Below are positions 5,901 through 10,191 of a DNA stretch of 10,191 nucleotides, one piece after another. The stretch is taken from NCBI GenBank assembly GCA_026770585.1, contig MU647633.1:20203-30393 (forward strand), given 5' to 3'. This DNA comes from Baffinella frigidus. Taxonomy: Eukaryota > Cryptophyceae > Cryptomonadales > Baffinellaceae. Under the pieces are notes generated by a model. It saw only the letters and a program-made list of their open reading frames with translations, searched no databases and was not told where the DNA came from. Position 1 is the first letter of the stretch. Each line of letters opens with the position of its first letter. A program made the position numbers and the translations under genes.

Positions 5901-6907
5901 TGCGAGTGCATCTGCCTTTGTTTGGGCAAGGAGGGTGGTTTTAGCGAATCTCGTGAGGGAAAGGGAGACAGCGAGAGAGAAAGCGAGGGAGCGAGTTTCA
6001 ATGGCGCGATCGCTCGATTTTGCTCTCTCGCTCGCTCTCTCTCTCTCGCTCCCTCTCGCTCCCCCTCGCCTCTGTCTTCTCTTCTCCCACACACCCTGCC
6101 CTCTTCCGCCCTCTCCTTCTTTTTCTTTGTCTCTCCTCTCGAAATTGCGGGAGGGAGGGAAGGAGGGAGGGAGGGAGGAAGGGAGTGAGGGAGGGAGGGA
6201 GGGGGCGGGGGAGACCATGCGCTCCGACATACTCATGGTGTCACCGGGAGACAAAATAGGCTTGTCGCCGGTGGCGCGCCGCGTGAAGAGGGCCTTCAGC
6301 GTTTCGCGGTCCGAGGACGGCGCCTGGAGGCCCCCGAGCGCATTTTAGGGGCGAGGTGTCGGCTGGTCGAGCGAGAATGTGGGGCGTGTGTTATAGACCT
6401 CGTGGCAGGGGGCGGTGGTGGGGGAGCAGGTGGCTTGGCTTTTCTGACAGAGCTTCGTGTGAATGATGACAGGGGGCAGTGGCCAAGATGCTCAACAGAA
6501 CTGCACTCGCCAAGATGCTCAGCAGGTCTGCAGCTCGGAACACCGGGGCCAGCTGGGGGGGCGAGGGGGACCTTGGGGGTGGGGTTGTTCTGCTCCTTCA
6601 GAAGTTCGGCAGCGTCCTCCGCAGCGTTGAGGGCACACATCCTCTCGTAGAGCGAGAGCGGCTCCGCCGCGACCAAGTCTGCCTGTCAGACCCCCACGCG
6701 CGTTTCAGGGGGCTTCGCCAGATGGCGGCGGAACAGTTGTTGCGGTGATCATTATTTTGCTGGTCGGGCGAGAATGTGGGGCGAATGTTGGCGCGCTGGC
6801 TGAGATGCTCAACAGGACGGCAGCTCGGCACACCACGGCTGGGGGGCGAGGGGGACCTTGGGCATGCAGTCCTCGGGCAGAGGCGTCGGGATCACGCGCG
6901 TGGCCAT
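2906..6907 (-). CDS. Multi-exon gene with tandem four-exon modules (gene span)
   Basis: I join 12 exons on the minus strand: 6907-6857, 6682-6572, 6323-6216, 5877-5718, 5483-5434, 5137-5078, 4777-4688, 4250-4148, 3930-3881, 3640-3590, 3315-3232 and 2986-2906. All have AG acceptors and GT donors, and all junction phases agree, giving 999 coding bases (333 codons) without a stop. Exons 4-7 and 8-11 are duplicated modules with the same intron phases (1, 0, 0, 0). Third codon positions are rich in G/C, unlike the surrounding repeats. Introns hold telomere-like repeats, minisatellites and one palindromic element. No known domain, signal peptide or membrane segment is apparent; the product looks soluble and mostly helical. 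The 3' end is not identified and may lie left of 2906 or outside the window. Confidence 0.65.
2988..3231. repeat. Intron with a 22-bp hairpin
   Basis: GTGGAGCCAGG followed by TTCCGCACCCT (3023-3044) pairs with 3051-3072 at 20 of 22 positions across a 6-base loop. The outer arm GTGGAGCCAG equals the last bases of exon 11, so this hairpin seems to come from a duplicated, inverted exon end. A short telomere-like stretch (2993-3020) precedes it. Confidence 0.75.
3232..3315 (-). CDS. Minus gene exon 11 (module A, unit d)
   Basis: The acceptor CCCCTCGCAG leads to FASKFMVLRNLYTSLGLMG, ending IIYTWSQ before GTCAGC. It is the paralogue of exon 7. Its final bases (TCTAC..GTGGAGCCAG type) recur at 3063-3082 beside a long hairpin. 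Confidence 0.78.
3335..3430. repeat. GA-rich microsatellite in intron 10
   Basis: GAGAGA and GAGC units dominate, and a duplicated phrase containing ATACCAGAGAG occurs at about 3343 and 3380. On the coding strand this is a CT-rich tract upstream of the exon 11 acceptor. Confidence 0.75.
3478..3571. repeat. Telomere-like block in the reverse orientation, ending in a perfect hairpin
   Basis: C-rich heptamers (CCCTAAA, CCCGAAA) lie on the + strand here, opposite to the rest of the left half. The block ends in GAAAGCCGG-AAC-CCGGCTTTC (3551-3571), a perfect 9-bp stem. Together with the G-rich block from 3648 it forms a large inverted pair around exon 10. Confidence 0.8.
3590..3640 (-). CDS. Minus gene exon 10 (module A, unit c)
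   Basis: It has 17 codons reading AKQEVYSLVDDDELAEE, acidic, between a TTGAACCAG acceptor and a GTAAAA donor, phase 0 at both ends. It is the positional paralogue of exon 6, with similarity mainly at the donor. Confidence 0.65.
3648..3880. repeat. Telomere-like TTTAGGG array in intron 9
   Basis: Degenerate TTTAGGG/TTTGGGG heptamers fill the intron between exons 9 and 10; the cleanest copies lie at 3830-3860. The coding strand shows CCCTAAA. Confidence 0.85.
3881..3930 (-). CDS. Minus gene exon 9 (module A, unit b)
   Basis: It reads LPNARGKTIDEALVFAM, using the split leucine codon from exon 8. Its length, phases and GTACAG donor match exon 5 (GTACTG). Telomere-like repeat lies directly on both sides. 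Confidence 0.78.
4018..4131. repeat. 21-bp minisatellite in intron 8
   Basis: About 5.4 copies of GCGGCAGTTGGCAAGGATAG plus one variable base. The corresponding intron of module B (around 5673-5700) has one diverged unit, GCGGCAGCTGGCAGAGGATAG, so the array expanded after the modules duplicated. Confidence 0.9.
4148..4250 (-). CDS. Minus gene exon 8 (module A, unit a)
   Basis: It reads REFQKAARVFENWLF at its start and NINTWLDDFEG plus one base at its end, with a GTGCGT donor. It is the paralogue of exon 4. The acceptor AAAAAACAG follows an A-rich, not pyrimidine-rich, run because of a homopolymer block (4253-4278), so it looks weak by usual standards. Confidence 0.75.
4253..4440. repeat. Homopolymer, GA-rich and TTCAGGG repeats in intron 7
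   Basis: A T-run and G-run (4253-4278) are followed by GAGC/GAGG purine sequence to about 4380, then four clean GGTTCAG heptamers (4386-4415), a telomere variant. Confidence 0.8.
4441..4684. repeat. GGGTA repeat grading into a 38-bp minisatellite
   Basis: Short GGGTA/GGGTAGG units (4445-4538) pass into about 3.8 copies of a 38-base unit starting at 4539, 4577, 4615 and 4653. Unit three carries AAC in place of GGA. The last unit runs into the exon 7 donor. Confidence 0.88.
4688..4777 (-). CDS. Minus gene exon 7 (module B, unit d)
   Basis: The acceptor CCGCGCAG leads to IARRFMMLRNLYTNFGLQG and ends ITSRV before GTCTCC. It aligns with exon 11 (FASKFMVLRNLYTSLGLMG) from the same acceptor phase. 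A 38-bp minisatellite abuts its donor directly, so the start of the following intron is repeat sequence. Confidence 0.78.
4785..4918. other. Intron sequence downstream of exon 6 (minus strand)
   Basis: A brief TTTAGGG-like stretch (4788-4812) is followed by G-rich and mixed sequence. No coding exon is seen. Confidence 0.5.
4925..5077. repeat. Low-complexity insertion in the exon 6 region
   Basis: Tandem phrases built on GCATGC, CTCGGTGGGG and TGGGTGCAGGAAAAAGAA repeat here. On the minus strand they give a pyrimidine-rich tract ending TTTTCCTGCACCCAG, a strong acceptor-like signal. The exon 6 reading frame stays open across all of it. Confidence 0.7.
5078..5137 (-). CDS. Minus gene exon 6 (module B, unit c), possibly extending to 4919
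   Basis: The short form reads IQLELERQLHLPLPDETCYE before GTACCA. The same frame stays open to 4919, where NDVCKE precedes GTGACGGCCTTTACC. That end closely resembles the donor of the paralogous exon 10 (GAAGAG|GTAAAAGCCTTTGCC). Either the exon is 73 codons with a low-complexity in-frame insertion, or the insertion has become an intron, in which case NDVCKE is a remnant. Both forms keep phase 0. Confidence 0.65.
5140..5425. repeat. GGGTGTA/GGGTGCA telomere-variant tract in intron 5
   Basis: Seven-base variants such as GGGTGTA, GGGTGCA and GGTGTGC fill the intron between exons 5 and 6, a different variant class from neighbouring introns. Confidence 0.82.
5434..5483 (-). CDS. Minus gene exon 5 (module B, unit b)
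   Basis: With the split leucine codon supplied by exon 4 it reads LPGAMGKTVDETLVRAT. Exon 9 reads LPNARGKTIDEALVFAM: same length (50 bases), same phases, 11 of 17 residues identical. The GKT resembles a short P-loop ending, but the rest of a Walker A motif is missing, so I do not infer nucleotide binding. Confidence 0.78.
5590..5679. mobile_element. Partial palindrome-bearing element in intron 4
   Basis: The sequence from ACCGACTA through CTCAAGTTGAC, GCGGTACAAATCCGTC and CTCACCAAATTGGTGAG matches the right arm of the inverted-repeat element at 7993-8326. It ends in a perfect palindrome of 15 + 1 + 15 bases (5649-5679). Only one arm is present, so it is a solo or truncated copy. Confidence 0.75.
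5718..5877 (-). CDS. Minus gene exon 4 (module B, unit a)
   Basis: The acceptor CCCCAACACAG leads to EEFKMRSKQLKVWVKAEL, then an acidic helical stretch, and ends DINLWLDDFES plus one base before a GTGCGT donor. Its last part matches exon 8 (NINTWLDDFEG), including identical phase (1) and the identical donor hexamer. It is 19 codons longer than exon 8, the extra length lying between the EF start and the WLDDFE motif. Confidence 0.75.
5940..6215. repeat. GA and CT microsatellites in intron 3
   Basis: A GA-rich tract (5955-5995), a CT-rich tract (6020-6145) and a GGGA/GGAGG tract (6148-6210) fill the intron. Long open frames in all directions arise from this low complexity and are not genes. 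Confidence 0.85.
6216..6323 (-). CDS. Minus gene exon 3
   Basis: The exon has 36 codons, phase 0 at both ends, starting APSSDRETLKALF and ending GDTMSMSERM before a GTCTCC donor. An in-frame stop just upstream of the chosen CCTCCAG acceptor limits how far it can extend. The ATG|GTCTCCC junction resembles GTG|GTCTCCA at exon 7 and ATG|GTGTCCC at the end of the plus gene's first exon. Confidence 0.6.
6361..6571 (-). repeat. Intron 2, a duplicate of intron 1 (6683-6856)
   Basis: Both introns start GTCCCCCTCGCCCCCC on the minus strand. They share GTTCCGAGCTGC/GTGCCGAGCTGC, TTGAGCATCT and CCCCACATTCTCGC. Intron 2 has an extra internal duplication around GAGCATCTTGGC. This shows exon 1 plus intron 1 and exon 2 plus intron 2 arose by duplication. 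Confidence 0.75.
6572..6682 (-). CDS. Minus gene exon 2, helical 37-codon exon
   Basis: The acceptor is GTCTGACAG and the donor GTCCCC, phase 0 at both ends. The peptide begins ADLVAAEPLSLYERM and ends near EQNNPTPK; it is alanine/leucine/glutamate rich and likely helical. Codons 22-34 match the plus-strand first exon (7642-7680) at 34 of 39 bases, the strongest evidence that this frame is real and that the two genes are related. Confidence 0.7.
6857..6907 (-). CDS. Minus gene exon 1 (start codon)
   Basis: It reads MATRVIPTPLPEDCMPK and ends in phase 0 at a GTCCCC donor. The ATG lies in favourable context (GAGGAATGGCC) and the 17 codons are GC-rich at position three. An in-frame reading continues upstream of the ATG, so the start could be further out. 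Its donor region and following intron are duplicated at exon 2. Confidence 0.5.
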
Positions 6908-7425
6908 TCCTCTGTTCGGTTCTTCGATGCACGAGTCGGAGTGTCCTCTGCGATTTGTTGTGGGGGAAGTAACTGGTCAGACGGTCAAGTGCAGAGGCTT
7001 GCGCGAGGATTACTCATCCAAATGGGAGGGAAGTGACTGGTCAAGGAAAGGGATGTACAAGGATTGCCCCACTATTGACCAGATTGGTCACATTTTTACT
7101 ACACCCAAGTCACAAAGTCACGCGTGTGTGTAGTAAAAACTCGTTATCGGTCAGCATTAAAAGACAAATAACCGATAAACACACTCAGGTGACCAGGCAC
7201 CTGTCATACCAGGTCTATCTTCAACATAAATTCTAGAAATTCAAATCCAAATTTATGGGGCGCCTGTGATGCGGGTGACCAGGATGGGTAAACTAATTCC
7301 AGGATGTGGTCAAGCAGAAGGCCCGAGGATTTCCCGAGGATTGTCGTTACATCACCGGAGCACGGCCGTGGCACGCGTAAAGCTTGCTGCTGTCAGGCCC
7401 CCAACTGCCACCCGGACATCCCAAG
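6908..7425. promoter_or_regulatory. Candidate divergent promoter between head-to-head genes
   Basis: These 518 bases lie between the two proposed start codons and hold no convincing exon and no telomere-like repeat. Six TGGTCA or TGACCA hexamers occur at 6974, 7038, 7076, 7085, 7190 and 7276, far above chance for 300 bases. Two inverted repeats sit in the centre. I see no clear TATA box. Untranslated first exons could lie here. Confidence 0.5.
7093..7178. repeat. Two adjacent inverted repeats in the divergent region
   Basis: TTTTTACTACAC (7093-7104) pairs perfectly with GTGTAGTAAAAA (7128-7139). TTATCGGT (7144-7151) pairs perfectly with ACCGATAA (7171-7178). The first shares TTACTACAC with the hairpin element at 8560-8694. 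Confidence 0.75.
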
Positions 7426-7962
7426 ATGTCGTCCGCTGAGATCCTTCTCGTCGCCGCCGACCTTGCCGCACCGATCGACGGCGACTCGCCCTCCCATGCC
7501 CCCATTGGCTGCGGGGTGAGCTCGCCCAGGATTGGGGCCCGCTCGATCGCGCGCTCGCCCATTCTTGCTTCGTCGGCGCAGAAGCGCACGCCCGTCGTCC
7601 TCGCTGCCTCGGATCCGAAGCGCTCGCGCGGCGCCGACTCGGAGAACGCTGCCGTCCCTCTGAAGGACCAGAACAACCCCGACACCCTCGCCGGCGCCGA
7701 CGGCCCGCTGCAGAGCGGCAGCGACGCGCGCACTGCGGCCACCGCAGCGCCGGAGACGGCGCCGGCGGACGCGGACGCCCTCGCGGCGAAGAAGGCGCGC
7801 CGGGAGTGGAGGAGGGCGGAACGCGAGGAGCGTGAGGCCCAGGGAGTGTTGAGCATTCCCACTCCCGGGAAGAAGAAGGTCAAGCGGAGGAAGCGCGAGA
7901 TCCTGGATGCTGAAGAGCTCCTCAAGAGGCTGGGGAAGAAGTACCCCGACGATCCGGAAATG
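7426..7962 (+). CDS. Plus gene exon 1: 179 codons, basic helical C-terminal part
   Basis: The ATG sits in good context (CCAAGATGTCG) and opens MSSAEILLVAADLAAPIDGD. The middle is alanine/serine/proline rich and probably disordered. Residues from about 115 on are strongly charged: KKARREWRRAEREEREAQ, then GKKKVKRRKRE, which resembles a nuclear localisation signal, then DAEELLKRLGKKYPDDPEM. GC3 is very high and the frame is open over the whole length. The exon ends ATG|GTGTCC in phase 0; reading on instead gives a stop at 7987-7989, so a single-exon 187-residue protein is the alternative. The ENAAVPLKDQNNP stretch is homologous to minus exon 2. Confidence 0.75.
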
Positions 7963-9984
7963 GTGTCCCGCCCTCCCCCCCAAGTCTAGCTGTGTCTCAG
8001 TCTATTTAGTGTCGCCAATTTGCCGAGACCGGGCTCTCTTCCTCTCCAAAGTTGACGGATGTGTACCGCAAACCCAGCATGTAAGAACAGTCAGCCAACC
8101 GGACTTGAGCAGAGCTAGAAAGTGAAGGTTTGGGCTGGCGGGTAGCGGTTTTGCACCAGGGCGTAGTCGGACAACGGTCTCTCGCCACGCAGCGCATCCC
8201 AGCTCTGCTTCATTCGGGTTGCCGACTTTACTCAAGTTGACCGTCTGAGTTCTGCGGTACAAATCCGTCAACTTTGGAGCGAAACGCGGTCTCACCAAAT
8301 TGGTGAGACCAAACCAGACTGAGACAGGAGAGCGGGGTGGCTTGAGGCTTGGCGTTTCCTGCGCCACGTGTAGAGTGCAGATGACCTCTCCCCCCAGGGT
8401 AACGCAACTCAGTCTCGTGTCCTAAACCCTAAACCCTAAACCCTAAACCCCAAACGCTACACCCCAGACCCTAAACCCTAAACCCCAAACCCTAACCCGA
8501 CCAGGTAATGGAGAAGTTCGTGGTCAAGATGATGTACATCGCACGCTTCCACCAGGTTAATCTCCATACAAGTATTAATTATTTGCTTTTGGCAACGAAA
8601 TTTACTACACGATTTGCTCATAAAAGGAATAGTACAGCGTTTGTGCAGTAAATTTCGTTGCACCAAAACAATTAATTAATACTTTTGTGGAGATGAAGGT
8701 CAGTCGAAAGCCCACCGACATTAGGTTAGTTGAGCCTTATCCCCTCCGACATTAGTGTAGGTTAGCCTACGGGTTTGCTACCGTAGGGATCTTACGAGAA
8801 ACCAAGGCCAAGATTCCACCAGGTGCTCCCTGAACCCAAAACCCTGAATCCAAACCCTAAACCCTAGAACCCTAAACCCTGAATCCCAAACCCTAAACCC
8901 TAGAACCCTAAACCCTGAATCCCAAACCCTAAACCCTAGAACCCTAAACCCTGAATCCCAAACCCTAAACCCTAGAACCCTAAACCCTGAATCCCAAACC
9001 CTAGAACCCTAAACCCTGAACACTAAACCCTAGAACCCTAGAACCCAGAACACTAAACCCTACACCCTGAACCCTCAACCCTGCACCCTGAGCCCTGAGC
9101 CCTGAACCCTGAACCCTGACCCCCAAACCCGAGACGCTTCACCCTTAACTACAAACCCTGAACCCTGTACCCTAAACCATGCACCCTAAATCCTAAACCC
9201 TGGTCGCCTGTTCTTGTGCGCAGTGGCAGTGGCCCTGAACCCTGAACCCCTAAACGAATGGTGTTCACAGTGGCACACCCACTATGACAGAGAGACCCCC
9301 CCCCTCCACGGCCTTGTTGGTACTGATGAAGGTCAAAAGTTCGTGTGCGCAGTGGCCTCAACCCTGAACCCCTGTGTGCAGTATCACGACATCGCCCACT
9401 ACAACCCCGACAGGCCCCGGGGGCACGCACTCCTCGAAGGACCTCAGGTCAACCCTGAACCCTAAACATAAAGTGGCCAGTTGTCAACATTTGAACCCAC
9501 GCCCTAAACCCTCAACCCTAAACCATAAACCCTGGACCAGATGGGGCTCAAATGCGACGACGTGGCCGATGAAATCGTCGAACGCGTGGATGCCTACCTA
9601 GAGTAAACCCTAAACCCTAAACCCTGAACACACACCCCTGAACCCTGAACCCTGAACCCTGAACCCTGCACACCAACGAGAGAGAGCCATTTGATAATGC
9701 AAACCCACATCTAAACCCTCAACCCTGAAGAGAGAGAGAGAGACATCCGTGCTAAATGGATCGTGAGGTGGAACCCTAAACCCTAAATACTGAACCCGAG
9801 ACCCGAGACCCGAGACCCTGAACCTTAAAACCTGCACCCCCCCCCTTCAACCCTAAACCCTAAACCCTAAACCCTAAACCCTAAACCCTAAACCCTAAAC
9901 CCTAAACCCAGGAAGAAGCATCCGGAGAAGAGGAAGGATACGTGGACGAAGCTGGACAAGAAGCGACACTTCACGGCTGGGTTG
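7426..9984 (+). CDS. Multi-exon plus-strand gene, likely paralogue of the minus gene (gene span)
   Basis: Proposed exons are 7426-7962, 8505-8555, 9271-9447, 9541-9602, about 9735-9767 and 9912-9984. Phases agree throughout (0, 0, 0, 2, 2, 0), giving about 311 codons so far; the 3' end is probably beyond the window. Introns contain CCCTAAA-type repeats and two inverted-repeat elements. Similarity to the minus gene appears in exon 1 (34 of 39 bases with minus exon 2), in exon 2 (same acceptor phase and KF[MV]V pattern) and in exon order. An alternative is that the protein stops at the TAA at 9604. Family and function are not recognised; the basic first exon suggests a nuclear or nucleic-acid-binding role, by inference only. 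Confidence 0.55.
7993..8326. mobile_element. 334-bp inverted-repeat element in plus-gene intron 1
   Basis: The left arm (7993-8116) and right arm (8201-8326) are imperfect reverse complements, with termini TGTCTCAGTCT and AGACTGAGACA matching exactly. Shared internal blocks include CCAAAGTTGACGGAT and GTACCGCA. The right arm holds a perfect 11 + 1 + 11 palindrome around CACCAAATTGGTG (8288-8310), decayed in the left arm. The 84-base middle has no gene. I find no target-site duplication. Confidence 0.82.
8422..8500. repeat. CCCTAAA telomere-like repeat before exon 2
   Basis: Heptamers CCCTAAA and CCCCAAA run up to CCCTAACCCGACCAG, which is the proposed acceptor of exon 2. This is the first C-rich block on + after the divergent promoter. 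Confidence 0.85.
8505..8555 (+). CDS. Plus gene exon 2
   Basis: It has 17 codons reading VMEKFVVKMMYIARFHQ, phase 0 at both ends, with third positions almost all G/C. Aligned from the acceptor, codons 4-7 (KFVV) match KFMV of minus exon 11 and RFMM of minus exon 7. The donor GT at 8556 lies within an 11-base direct repeat produced by the downstream insertion. Confidence 0.68.
8560..8694. mobile_element. Hairpin MITE with ~52-bp arms
   Basis: The left arm 8560-8610 (ATCTCCATACAAG to TTTACTACAC) and right arm 8643-8694 (GTGCAGTAAATTT to GGAGAT) are near-perfect reverse complements with a few substitutions and small indels. The loop is 32 bases. It is much more AT-rich than the rest of the window and has no coding capacity. 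Confidence 0.85.
8695..8813. other. Right part of the insertion, no gene seen
   Basis: It contains the duplicated CCGACATTAG motif and a perfect 7-bp stem (CCTACGG/CCGTAGG, around 8766-8787). A short open stretch reading YGFATVGILRETKAKIPP exists but has low GC3 and no support, so I treat it as intron. Confidence 0.45.
8827..9200. repeat. CCCTAAA-derived array with a 36-bp higher-order unit
   Basis: From about 8842 to 9000 the block CCCTGAATCCCAAACC...CCCTAGAACC repeats at an exact 36-base period (GAATC at 8881, 8917, 8953 and 8989; first copy one base shorter). After 9000 it decays into mixed CCCTGAA/CCCTAAA heptamers. It fills plus-gene intron 2. Confidence 0.88.
9271..9447 (+). CDS. Plus gene exon 3
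   Basis: The acceptor GTGTTCACAG leads to WHTHYDRETPPLHGLVGTDE and ends RGHALLEGPQ before GTCAAC, 59 codons in phase 0. The segment 9342-9381 (GTGTGC...TGTGCAG) reads through in frame but could instead be a 40-base or smaller micro-intron, since it resembles intron sequence at 9210-9250. GC3 is high on both sides of it. Confidence 0.55.
9448..9540. repeat. Plus gene intron 3 with CCCTAAA repeats
   Basis: Mixed CCCTGAA, CCCTAAA and CCATAAA heptamers run to the acceptor CCCTGGACCAG. Confidence 0.75.
9541..9602 (+). CDS. Plus gene exon 4
   Basis: The acceptor CTGGACCAG is followed by MGLKCDDVADEIVERVDAYL and then GA at a GTAAAC donor, leaving phase 2. The DE..VERV pattern loosely recalls TVDETLVRA of minus exon 5. 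If the donor is not used, TAA at 9604 ends the protein here. Confidence 0.6.
9603..9734. repeat. Plus gene intron 4 with CCCTAAA/CCCTGAA repeats and a GA run
   Basis: Heptamers occupy 9605-9665. A short non-repeat phrase (GAGAGCCATTTGATAATGC, about 9676-9700) recurs in altered form at about 10021-10042. Confidence 0.75.
9735..9767 (+). CDS. Plus gene exon 5 (boundary uncertain)
   Basis: A short open segment ends RDIRAKWIV plus two bases before GTGGAA. The acceptor lies somewhere in an AGAGAG run; AG at 9733-9734 keeps phase with exon 4. GTGAGG at 9763 is an alternative donor, but it would break the phase into exon 6. Confidence 0.35.
9770..9911. repeat. Near-perfect CCCTAAA run ending in a splice acceptor
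   Basis: About nine perfect CCCTAAA copies (9849-9908) lead directly into CCCAG, the acceptor of exon 6. This is the clearest telomeric run in the right half. Confidence 0.9.
9912..9984 (+). CDS. Plus gene exon 6, lysine-rich
   Basis: With two bases from exon 5 it begins RKKHPEKRKDTWTKLDKK and ends HFTAGL before GTAAAT, phase 0. Nearly every third position is G or C in this frame and not in the others. The basic composition echoes the end of exon 1. Confidence 0.65.
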
Positions 9985-10191
9985 GTAAATCCTAAGCCCA
10001 AACCTAATCCCTCATCCCTACAGAGAAACCTTGATTAATGCCAACCCCCATCTGAACCCTAAATCCTAGACCCCAAACTCCAAACCGTAAATCTTAAATC
10101 GTAACCCTAAACCCACCAGCGCCCCCCCCCCCCCCCCGTCCAGTCAGCACGTGAAGGTCAGGGCAATGGTGCAGAACCCCCCCCCCCCCCC
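9985..10191. repeat. Intron-like sequence with CCCTAAA variants and two C-runs
   Basis: Degenerate heptamers run to 10116. C-runs lie at 10122-10137 and at the window end (from 10178). Between them, after CCGTCCAG, a short segment (QHVKVRAMVQN in one frame) could be part of a further exon, but nothing confirms it. Confidence 0.6.

Larger units (their letters stand above)
8558..8824. mobile_element. 267-bp insertion flanked by an 11-bp direct repeat at a splice donor
   Basis: TTCCACCAGGT occurs at 8547-8557 and again at 8814-8824, bracketing AT-richer sequence unlike the surroundings. Inside are a 135-bp near-perfect hairpin element (8560-8694), a tandem CCGACATTAG motif (8718 and 8747) and a small CCTACGG/CCGTAGG stem. 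The repeat spans the exon end (CACCAG|GT), so both copies can serve as donor and the left copy also keeps the exon intact. Confidence 0.7.

Noticed and set aside
5497-6348. A 283-codon plus-strand open frame
   Set aside because: It runs antisense through two supported minus-strand exons and a GA/CT microsatellite, has no matching paralogue, and its composition reflects low complexity.
7347-7983. Minus-strand frames antisense to plus exon 1
   Set aside because: They are shadows of a very GC-rich exon. The plus frame has the expected GC3 bias, a start in good context and homology to minus exon 2.
7640-8120. CRISPR, tRNA, rRNA or a dinoflagellate spliced-leader site
   Set aside because: I looked for regular spacers, cloverleaf arms, conserved rRNA segments and the spliced-leader sequence by eye, here and across the window, and saw none.

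Overview
This looks like nuclear DNA from a eukaryote with plant/algal-type telomere repeats (TTTAGGG). It carries many degenerate interstitial copies of that heptamer, GA/CT microsatellites, minisatellites and foldback elements. Between these lie short islands of GC3-rich coding sequence bounded by GT...AG splice signals. An intron-rich alga, for example a chromerid, dinoflagellate or similar protist, fits best; I cannot place the species. I see no bacterial operon, rRNA, tRNA or CRISPR.

Layout: 1-2740 has no gene I can support. It holds a telomere-like block (1-285), an inverted-repeat transposon-like element (717-1215) with an inverted fragment of a relative (340-447), a 121-bp duplicated repeat, several hairpins, a 20-bp minisatellite, G-rich variant repeats and a GA-rich tract. 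From 2906 to 6907 I propose one minus-strand gene of at least 12 small exons (16-53 complete codons each, about 333 codons in all). Every exon junction is consistent in phase. Exons 4-7 (module B) and 8-11 (module A) are tandem copies of a four-exon unit, recognised by shared motifs WLDDFE, LPxAxGKTxDExLVxA and FMxLRNLYTxxGLxG. Exons 1-2 with their introns also look duplicated.

From 6908 to 7425 is a roughly 520-bp divergent promoter candidate, rich in TGGTCA/TGACCA sites and small inverted repeats. From 7426 rightwards is a plus-strand gene: a 179-codon first exon with a very basic C-terminal part, then small exons at 8505-8555, 9271-9447, 9541-9602, about 9735-9767 and 9912-9984. A 39-base stretch of its first exon matches minus-gene exon 2 at 34 of 39 positions. 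Exon phase and motif order also agree later on, so the two genes look like head-to-head paralogues. I recognise neither protein family.

The most striking theme is that the telomere-like repeats sit mainly in introns and are oriented by transcription. The sense strand of both genes carries the C-rich form (CCCTAAA), so the + strand flips from TTTAGGG to CCCTAAA across the shared promoter. CCCTAAACCCAG-type sequence supplies a branch-point-like CTAAA and an AG acceptor. Introns also contain inverted-repeat elements, one of which lies in a 267-bp insertion that duplicated an 11-base target exactly over a splice donor. The gene models come from splice signals, phase, GC3 and internal paralogy only. 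No transcript or database evidence was available.
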